Below, piece after piece: positions 29,841 to 34,447 of a DNA stretch of 34,447 bases. The translations under genes were made by a program, and so were the position numbers. The notes beneath the pieces are model-generated. The model saw only the letters and a program-made list of their open reading frames with translations. It was not told the DNA's origin and did not search any database. The DNA is taken from positions 37,639-72,085 of the forward strand of contig NZ_VTHJ01000052.1 of NCBI RefSeq assembly GCF_008386495.1. The letters are read 5' to 3'. Source of the stretch: Streptomyces tailanensis. GTDB lineage: Bacteria > Actinomycetota > Actinomycetes > Streptomycetales > Streptomycetaceae. Every line of letters starts with the position of its first letter. Within the stretch, counting starts at the first letter, position 1.

Positions 29841-31004
29841 GTGCATCCCACCCGCAAGGTGGCCGTGACAGCCGTCACGTTCCTGGTCGCGGTCACCACC
29901 ACCGTCACCGGCTGCGAGAGTGGCTCCACCGACTCCGCATCCACCTCCACGGACGCGTCCCTGACCGGTTCTTCCAAGCCCGGCTGCCCCGACGTCCTCT
30001 CCAAGGCCAGGCGGGTCGTCCAGAAGGCCGAGGACGTCAACGCCCCCTGGGCCGGCCCCACCACCGGTCCCGAGGCCGTCGCCGACAAGACCATCGTCTA
30101 CGTCGCCCAGAGCATGACGAACCCCGGCGTGGCCGGCGTCGCCATGGGGGTCCAGGAAGCCGCCGAGGTCATGGGCTGGCACGTCCGCGCCCTCAACGGC
30201 CACGGCACCCCCGACGGCATCCGGGAGGCCTTCGACAAGGCCCTCGCCCTCAAGCCCGCCGGCATCGTCATCGGCGGTTTCGACCCCGCCTCCACGCCGG
30301 AACAGGTCGAGCGGGCCGACGCCGCCGGCATCCCACTGATCGGCTGGCACGCCGTCACCGCCCCCGGCCCCAGCACGGAACCGGAGCTCTTCACCAACAT
30401 CACCACCAAGGTCGAGGACGTCGCGAAGGTCAGCGCCGACTGGATCATCGCCCGGTCCAACGGCCGCGCGGGCGTCGTCCTGTTCACCGACACCTCGATC
30501 CCCTTCGCCAAGCGCAAGTCCGAGCTCATCAAGCAGGAACTCGCCACCTGCTCCGACGTCGACCTGCTGAGCTACGAGAACATCCCCATAGCCCAGGCCA
30601 ACAGCCGCACCATCGAGAAGGTCTCCTCCCTCCTGACCCGCTTCGGCGACCGCTGGACCCACTCCGCCGCCATCAACGACCTGTACTTCGGTCACGCCGC
30701 CCCCGCCCTGCGCGCCGACGGCGGACAGGGCGCCGGCGCGCCGTACAACATCGGCGCCGGCGACGGCGACCCGTCGGCCTTCCGGCGCATCAACGCCAAG
30801 GAGTTCCAGGCCGCCACCGTGCCCGAGCCCCTGTCCGAACAGGGCTGGCAGATCATCGACGAGTTCAACCGGGCCTTCGCCGGCAAGCCGGCCACCCGAT
30901 ACGTCGCCCCCGTACACATCACCACGGCCACCAACAGCGCCGGCGCCCAGTTCTGGGACTCCGAGGGCTACCGCGACGCGTATCGCAAGATCTGGGGCAA
31001 GTAG
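29841..31004 (+). CDS. Lipoprotein sugar-type (PBP1) solute-binding protein
   Basis: 387 residues. Signal peptide with lipobox VTGC (acylated Cys25), then a Ser/Thr-rich tether (SGSTDSASTSTDASLTG). The mature part follows the periplasmic-binding-protein type 1 fold of ribose/galactose ABC systems: TIVYVAQSMTNPGVAGVAMG, the DGIREAFDKALALKPAGIVI segment, IPLIGWHAV, GVVLFTDTS and a C-terminal FNRAFAGKPATRYVAPVHIT. It should capture a sugar or similar ligand at the outer membrane face. No permease or ATPase gene lies nearby, so it either works with a distant transporter or as a sensor. GTG 29841 was chosen: TAGGAG lies just ahead and it gives a clean signal peptide. Confidence 0.9.
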   Translation: MHPTRKVAVTAVTFLVAVTTTVTGCESGSTDSASTSTDASLTGSSKPGCPDVLSKARRVVQKAEDVNAPWAGPTTGPEAVADKTIVYVAQSMTNPGVAGVAMGVQEAAEVMGWHVRALNGHGTPDGIREAFDKALALKPAGIVIGGFDPASTPEQVERADAAGIPLIGWHAVTAPGPSTEPELFTNITTKVEDVAKVSADWIIARSNGRAGVVLFTDTSIPFAKRKSELIKQELATCSDVDLLSYENIPIAQANSRTIEKVSSLLTRFGDRWTHSAAINDLYFGHAAPALRADGGQGAGAPYNIGAGDGDPSAFRRINAKEFQAATVPEPLSEQGWQIIDEFNRAFAGKPATRYVAPVHITTATNSAGAQFWDSEGYRDAYRKIWGK

Positions 31005-31029
31005 GGGTCGACCAGGGCCGGCTGCTGAT

Positions 31030-31044
31030 GCCGGGACCCCCGGC
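31030..31044 (+). terminator. Weak 6-bp hairpin after the solute-binding protein gene
   Basis: GCCGGG and CCCGGC around a 3-base loop, 25 bases after the stop codon. It is short and without a T tract, so it is only a candidate terminator. Confidence 0.3.
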
Positions 31045-31126
31045 TCCCGGCGCCGCCCCGGTGCGTCACCCGCGCAGGTGGCGCAGGGCTCGGGCGGCGG
31101 TCACAGCCCCAGCCTGCGCCGACAGC

Positions 31127-31690
31127 CTTCTCACTCGGTGGCTGGGCCGGTTCAAGGCCCATGAGCTGGACGAGAAGGGCCTGTACCTCTTTGCCCGCTC
31201 CACCGCTCTACTCGGCGACCTCAAACGCGACCAAGGCGTCGCCCTGGGCCCGCTCTCGGCCCAGCACTCCTACGCCGGTGCCCGTACGGTCTTCAGCCAG
31301 CTCGATATCCCCCGCCGCGTCGCCCAACTCGATCTGTCGCTCGCAGTCGTCACCGAGATGTCCGGCAAGCTGGAAGTCGCCGCCCGCAACTACGAGACCC
31401 TCGCCGTCGACGACCGGCTCTCTCGCCGCGACCGGGCTCGCGCACGGCTGTGGGTGGGGACGGCGCTGAGCAAAGACGGCGAGCACGACTACGCGACCCG
31501 CGTCATGCAGGCAGCGACCCGCGAGTTCGAGGACCTCACCGAACCGGACGACTGGTCGGTGGCCCACCAGAAACTCGCTCTGGCCCGCCGTGGTGCCGGC
31601 GACCTCTCTCAAGCCCTGCACTTCATCGATATCGCTCGAAGCAGCGGGACGACCGACTCACCGATGCAACGCGTACGTCTGGACACCGCT
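31127..31690 (+). pseudogene. TPR-type transcriptional regulator, broken at both ends
   Basis: The frame carries a well-kept stretch of a streptomycete regulator (helix-turn-helix plus TPR type): LTRWLGRFKAHELDEKGLYL, ARSTALLGDLKRDQG, RRVAQLDLSLAVVTEMSGKL, RARLWVGTALSKDGEHDYAT, SVAHQKLALARRGAGDLSQA and SPMQRVRLDTA. The N-terminal DNA-binding part is missing: upstream residues to 31028 are unrelated. At about 31690 the similarity stops abruptly, and the ydcF reading starts at once in another frame. An interstitial deletion seems to have joined the middle of the regulator gene to the start of ydcF. The remaining TPR part should have no regulatory function. Confidence 0.75.
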
Positions 31691-31707
31691 CCTGGGACTA
31701 CCACCAG

Positions 31708-32304
31708 ATGCAGCACGAGCTGCGCCCCGTCGACGTGGCAATCGGACTGGGAAGCCACGATCTCGGAGTCGCGACCCGCTCCGCCGAGCTGTACCGCGCC
31801 GGGCTCTTCCAGACGCTGGTGTTCACCGGCGGCAACAGCCCCACCACCGCCAAGGTCTTTCCTCGCGGGGAGGCAATCCACTTCCGTGAGCACGCCATCG
31901 ACCTCGGTGTCCCCGCCGAAGCCATCCTGCTGGAGCCCCACGCGGCCAACACCGGACAGAACATCACACTCTCCCGTGAGGTCCTCGCCGCCTCCGATAT
32001 CCACCCGGCCACGGTGCTGCTGGTCTCCAAGCCATACATGGAACGGCGATCGTTCGCGACCGCCCGCAAGCTGTGGCCCGACATCGAGTTCCTCTGCGCG
32101 TCGGAGCCGCTGGAGTTCGACGACTATCTGAAGAGCATCGGGGACGAGAAGCTCGTTCTGGACATGCTCGCCGGCGACCTCCAGCGGGTCATCGAGTATC
32201 CGAAGCTCGGATTCGCCATCGAGCAGGAAGTCCCCGAGGACGTACATGCAGCGTACGAATCTCTCATTCGCTCCGGCTTCACCAGCCGCCTCATCTCCTC
32301 GTGA
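31708..32304 (+). CDS. YdcF/DUF218-family protein, N-terminus probably trimmed
   Basis: 198 residues: VDVAIGLGSHDLGVATRSAE, LYRAGLFQTLVFTGGNSPTT, RGEAIHFREHAIDLGVPAEA, EPHAANTGQNITLSREVL and VLLVSKPYMERRSFATARK follow the DUF218 (YdcF, SanA, ElyC) fold, whose members are linked to envelope maintenance or bind SAM-like ligands; the exact reaction here is unknown. Similarity begins at WDYHQ right at the deletion junction (about 31690), upstream of any start codon in this frame; the first ATG is 31708, inside the conserved segment. The gene thus lost its natural start and about 10-15 residues. It may still be made from ATG 31708 by coupling. Its end is overlapped by the WbqC-like gene. Confidence 0.8.
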   Translation: MQHELRPVDVAIGLGSHDLGVATRSAELYRAGLFQTLVFTGGNSPTTAKVFPRGEAIHFREHAIDLGVPAEAILLEPHAANTGQNITLSREVLAASDIHPATVLLVSKPYMERRSFATARKLWPDIEFLCASEPLEFDDYLKSIGDEKLVLDMLAGDLQRVIEYPKLGFAIEQEVPEDVHAAYESLIRSGFTSRLISS

Positions 32305-33070
32305 GCAGCCTGCTCCCGGCGGCCTGTGCGCGATCCACCAACCCAATCTGTTCCCGAGGCTGACGACACTGGCCAAGCTGTTCGCGGCGGACTACTGGAT
32401 CGTCTTGGACAATGTGCAGTTCACCCGCCGCGACTACCAGCACCGAGCGCGCCTCGCCGCCATCGACGCACCAGGCCGCCAGCAGTGGCTCTCCATCCCC
32501 ACCCACCTCCCGAGCGGGCGATCCACCCTCATACGAGACGCGCTGATCGACGACGCCGAACTCGCCCGCCGAAGGACCGCCGGAATGCTGCGGCAGAACT
32601 TCGGAGCCAGCCCACACTGGCCCTCCCTCGCCCAGGCTCTGGGCCCAGTGTGGGACTCCTTCGCCACCGGGCGGACCGCGGTGATCGCGGAGACCTCCAC
32701 CCGCGTGCTGCTCGACCTGCTCGGCTGGCGGGGCCGGATCCTCAGGAGCAGCCTCCTGTCCGCCAGACCGGGCCGCTCCCTCCGGCTCGCCGACCTGGCC
32801 GCCGCGACGGGTGCTCGCGCGTACCTGTGCGGGAGCGGCGGCATGACCTATCTCGACCCCGTTCCGTTCGCTGCCAGGAACATCACCGTGGCTGCCTTCC
32901 GGCCCCCGACTACCGGCATCTGGTCGACCGCACGCCGGCTCAGTGCCCTGTGGGCACTGGCATCGCTCGGCCCAGACACCCTGGCTTCCCGTCTCCGTGC
33001 CGTTGCCGACGACCATGCCGCACTCGGGGCCACCGAGCCTCAACTGCGGTCATCGGCAACGTCTGTCTGA
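32246..33070 (+). CDS. WbqC-like family protein
   Basis: 274 residues, of which the conserved part starts at about 27: CAIHQPNLFPRLTTLAKLFA, DYWIVLDNVQFTRRDYQHRA, WLSIPTH, ALGPVWDSFATGRTAVIAET, LCGSGGMTYLDPVPF. This is the WbqC family (HxPNF/LFPxL and D-x-V/Q-F signatures), found in polysaccharide and modified-compound clusters; the reaction is not established. The natural start in relatives should lie right before CAIHQ, but the codon there is CTG, so the first usable in-frame start is ATG 32246, with GAGGA about six bases ahead, giving a 59-base overlap with ydcF. That N-terminal addition looks non-native. It may form a unit with ydcF. Confidence 0.82.
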   Translation: MQRTNLSFAPASPAASSPREQPAPGGLCAIHQPNLFPRLTTLAKLFAADYWIVLDNVQFTRRDYQHRARLAAIDAPGRQQWLSIPTHLPSGRSTLIRDALIDDAELARRRTAGMLRQNFGASPHWPSLAQALGPVWDSFATGRTAVIAETSTRVLLDLLGWRGRILRSSLLSARPGRSLRLADLAAATGARAYLCGSGGMTYLDPVPFAARNITVAAFRPPTTGIWSTARRLSALWALASLGPDTLASRLRAVADDHAALGATEPQLRSSATSV

Positions 33071-33115
33071 GGTGACGGCAGTCCGGAGCTACGAAGGGCT
33101 GGCCCCTGGAATCGC

Positions 33116-33151
33116 TACCGCCGAGGGCGGCTCCCTCGCTCCGGAGCGGTA
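33116..33151 (+). terminator. Nested hairpin after the WbqC-like gene
   Basis: TACCGC and GCGGTA form the outer arms; inside, CGAGGG pairs with CCCTCG around CGGCT, and a CGCTCCGGAGCG palindrome overlaps as an alternative. It lies 46 bases after the stop, at the place of a terminator; no T tract. Confidence 0.35.
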
Positions 33152-33174
33152 ACTGGCTCCGGTGGACGCTGCTG

Positions 33175-34172
33175 GACCGAGGCTGTAGTGCTGGCCGCTG
33201 GAACACCAGGTGGACGACCAGCAGGGCCCTGCTGTCCACGACCGCAGCCCGTCGTCCGGTGAACTTCGCCCGCAGTTCCGTCAGTTGGTCCCGCACCAGC
33301 CGGAACACCTGCACCGCGCGCCAGATCTACTGGGCGGACGGCTGCTGGCCGAACAGCGGGGTGTACGCGCCTCCCCGGCCTTCCTCCCACAGCGCGTTCG
33401 TGGATCCCTTGACCCGCACCGCGAGCGACGAGTCCCGGTGCATGCAGGCCAGGGCCGTCGCCGCCTCCGTCACCGAGCAGCCGGACTCGGGCGCCGGGTC
33501 CAGCTCGCCCCGCCGGAAGACGTACTCCTTGTCGAGGGAGAGGCTGAAGTCCTTCTGGATCTCGCTCTGGACGGTGTCGATGGCGATGAAGTCCCGGCGT
33601 TCCATGTGGTTCTGCGTGTTGGTGGCCTTGGTGATGGATCGCCCGAAGCCCTCCGGCGCCCCCTCCAGGGAGATGATCCGTACCAGGACGTACGCGTCCG
33701 CGACGGCCTCGGGGTCCCTCTCATACGCCCGGAAGGCCGAGGACACCGTCTGGGCGCCGTTGACCACGCTGGCGTTGTGCAGGGTGAGGGTGGTGGGCTG
33801 GCCGACCGCTCTCTTGGCGTGGTACTCCTGCTCGACCCTGTCGCACTGCACCGTGATGCCGTTGTGGCGGTAAAGAAACCCTTCCGGGTCATCCAGCATC
33901 GACTCCACCACGGTCCGGTTGACCCCGGTGAGCCCCAGCGTCTTGCGGACGTTGCGATCGTAGAGACATTCGCCGTGCCCCTTGTCGTGGCCCTCACCAT
34001 CGCTCAGGCCGCCGTACCAACGGGCCAGCTGGTCGGCGCTGACCTCACCGATCACCGCCTTGTACGGGGTCTCGCGGCTGTACCACTCCCGGTCCATGGT
34101 CGCCTTGAGAGTGATCGGCTGCGGCTCCAGGTCCTCCCGGATCGCCCGGTGGAAGTCCCTCTGGCCCAGGAC
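33175..34172 (-). pseudogene. AIPR (abortive infection phage resistance) protein gene, truncated and nonsense-mutated
   Basis: Reading on the minus strand from 34172: VLGQRDFHRAIREDLEPQ, YKAVIGEVSADQLARWYGGL, NRTVVESMLDDPEGFLYRHN, GITVQ, LHNASVVNGAQTVSSAFRAY and ITKATNTQNHMERRDFIAID are AIPR-family hallmarks (NGQQT-like NGAQT, T-N-x-QN). A TAG at 33329-33327 interrupts the frame after LFGQQPSAQ; on the far side the same frame goes on with IWRAVQVFRLVRDQLTELRA, KFTGR and LLVVHLVFQR, which belong to the same protein. So a point mutation (probably CAG to TAG) broke it. The first ~250 and last ~150 or more residues usual for the family (550-700) are also missing. The 5' break abuts a hydrolase fragment on the other strand. 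The family's defence role is known only in a few members. Confidence 0.85.
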
Positions 34173-34333
34173 CCTACACCCAGCTCTTCCCGGCCCGCAG
34201 CGACCGAATCGTCCTCGACAGCTCGGTGGACCCGAACCGCTTCGGCCGGGGCGCGTACCAGGCCATGGCCGAGGGCGCCGAGCCCGCGTTCCGGGACTGG
34301 ACCCGTCTGGTCGCCCGTCGGGACAGCACCTAG
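34173..34333 (+). pseudogene. Fragment of an alpha/beta hydrolase (S33 tripeptidyl aminopeptidase-like)
   Basis: 52 codons in frame from about 34175 read YTQLFPARSDRIVLDSSVDP, NRFGRGAYQAMAEGAEPAFR and DWTRLVARRDST, then TAG. This is the region just after the nucleophile elbow in streptomycete alpha/beta hydrolases of the TAP type (YTELFP...VDRLVLDSAVDP). The catalytic Ser part lies upstream in relatives and is absent, as is the C-terminal His part. There is no start codon of its own. It begins exactly where AIPR similarity ends and stops exactly where the expected next residue (Tyr) is replaced by TAG, so both ends are breakpoints. Confidence 0.7.
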
Positions 34334-34381
34334 TGCCGCATCAGGCAACGTTCGCCCTGGGCGGTCTGCGACGATGGCACC

Positions 34382-34447
34382 ATGGACGAGGAAGTCATTC
34401 CCATTCTTCGCGTCGAGGACGCTGCGGCGGCGGTCGCGTGGTACGAG
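34382..34447 (+). CDS. Glyoxalase/VOC-family protein, 5' end only
   Basis: 22 codons before the right edge: MDEEVIPILRVEDAAAAVAW, then YE. The pattern I-P-I-L-x-V-x-D-x-x-x-A-V-x-WYE is the first strand and helix of vicinal-oxygen-chelate proteins (glyoxalase, bleomycin resistance). The metal- and substrate-binding residues lie beyond the window, so the reaction cannot be named. ATG 34382 has no strong ribosome binding site. The gene lies 48 bases after the hydrolase fragment. Confidence 0.75.
   Translation, partial: MDEEVIPILRVEDAAAAVAWYE

Noticed and set aside
1..34447. CRISPR arrays, tRNA or rRNA genes, replication origin
   Set aside because: No regularly spaced direct repeats of the right length, no cloverleaf-type sequence with a TTCGA loop and no rRNA-like stretch were noticed. 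A tRNAscan-SE and CRISPR finder run would settle this.

Overview
The window looks like chromosomal DNA of a Streptomyces or a close relative. It is very GC-rich with strong third-position GC, uses many GTG starts, is packed with stop/start overlaps of the ATGA/GTGA type, and carries a typical streptomycete conservon (cvnABCD), a NarL-type two-component pair and a DUF5707-like secreted protein. Both flanks are littered with broken genes and mobile-element remains (a TnpB end, a regulator remnant, a nonsense-mutated AIPR gene, a hydrolase fragment), as expected for a plastic chromosome arm.

Layout. 1-4461: the 3' end of a TnpB gene, a TOPRIM-only protein, a 0.7-kb spacer, a class I methyltransferase, two overlapping small unknown genes on the minus strand, and two tandem minimal GntR-type regulators. 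4544-20187, the centre of interest: on the plus strand a ClpB/ClpC-like double AAA+ protein, a soluble Ser/Thr kinase, an intergenic repeat with hairpins, a 1481-residue helical-repeat protein, a J-domain-like protein without HPD, a GrpE-like protein, an enlarged Hsp70 and a zinc-finger/TPR protein with a Gly/Pro/Glu tail. Facing them on the minus strand is a CHAT-family protease carrying Clp-N-like repeats, overlapped by an EACC1-like gene. 20302-21141: a small membrane protein and a DUF5707-like secreted protein. 21384-24703: a tandem histidine kinase whose second half is degenerate, its response regulator and a small membrane protein. 24753-29260: a YunG-like gene and the conservon. 29841-34447: a lone lipoprotein solute-binding protein, a regulator remnant fused by a deletion to ydcF, a WbqC-like gene, an AIPR pseudogene, a hydrolase fragment and the start of a glyoxalase/VOC gene.

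How the central genes may work together (inference). The plus-strand set is a complete but heavily modified Hsp70 cycle (J-like, GrpE-like, Hsp70) with an unfoldase whose first ATPase ring is catalytically dead, a kinase and TPR scaffolds. The convergent pair is a caspase-like protease and the constant component EACC1, which the literature links to counter-invader effector modules. Clp-N-type repeats occur in both the AAA+ protein and the protease, so the two arms could share an adaptor or dock on each other. I read 4544-20187 as a candidate chaperone-gated CHAT-protease system for stress or phage response. Membership of every gene is inferred from gene order, overlaps and shared domains, not shown by function.
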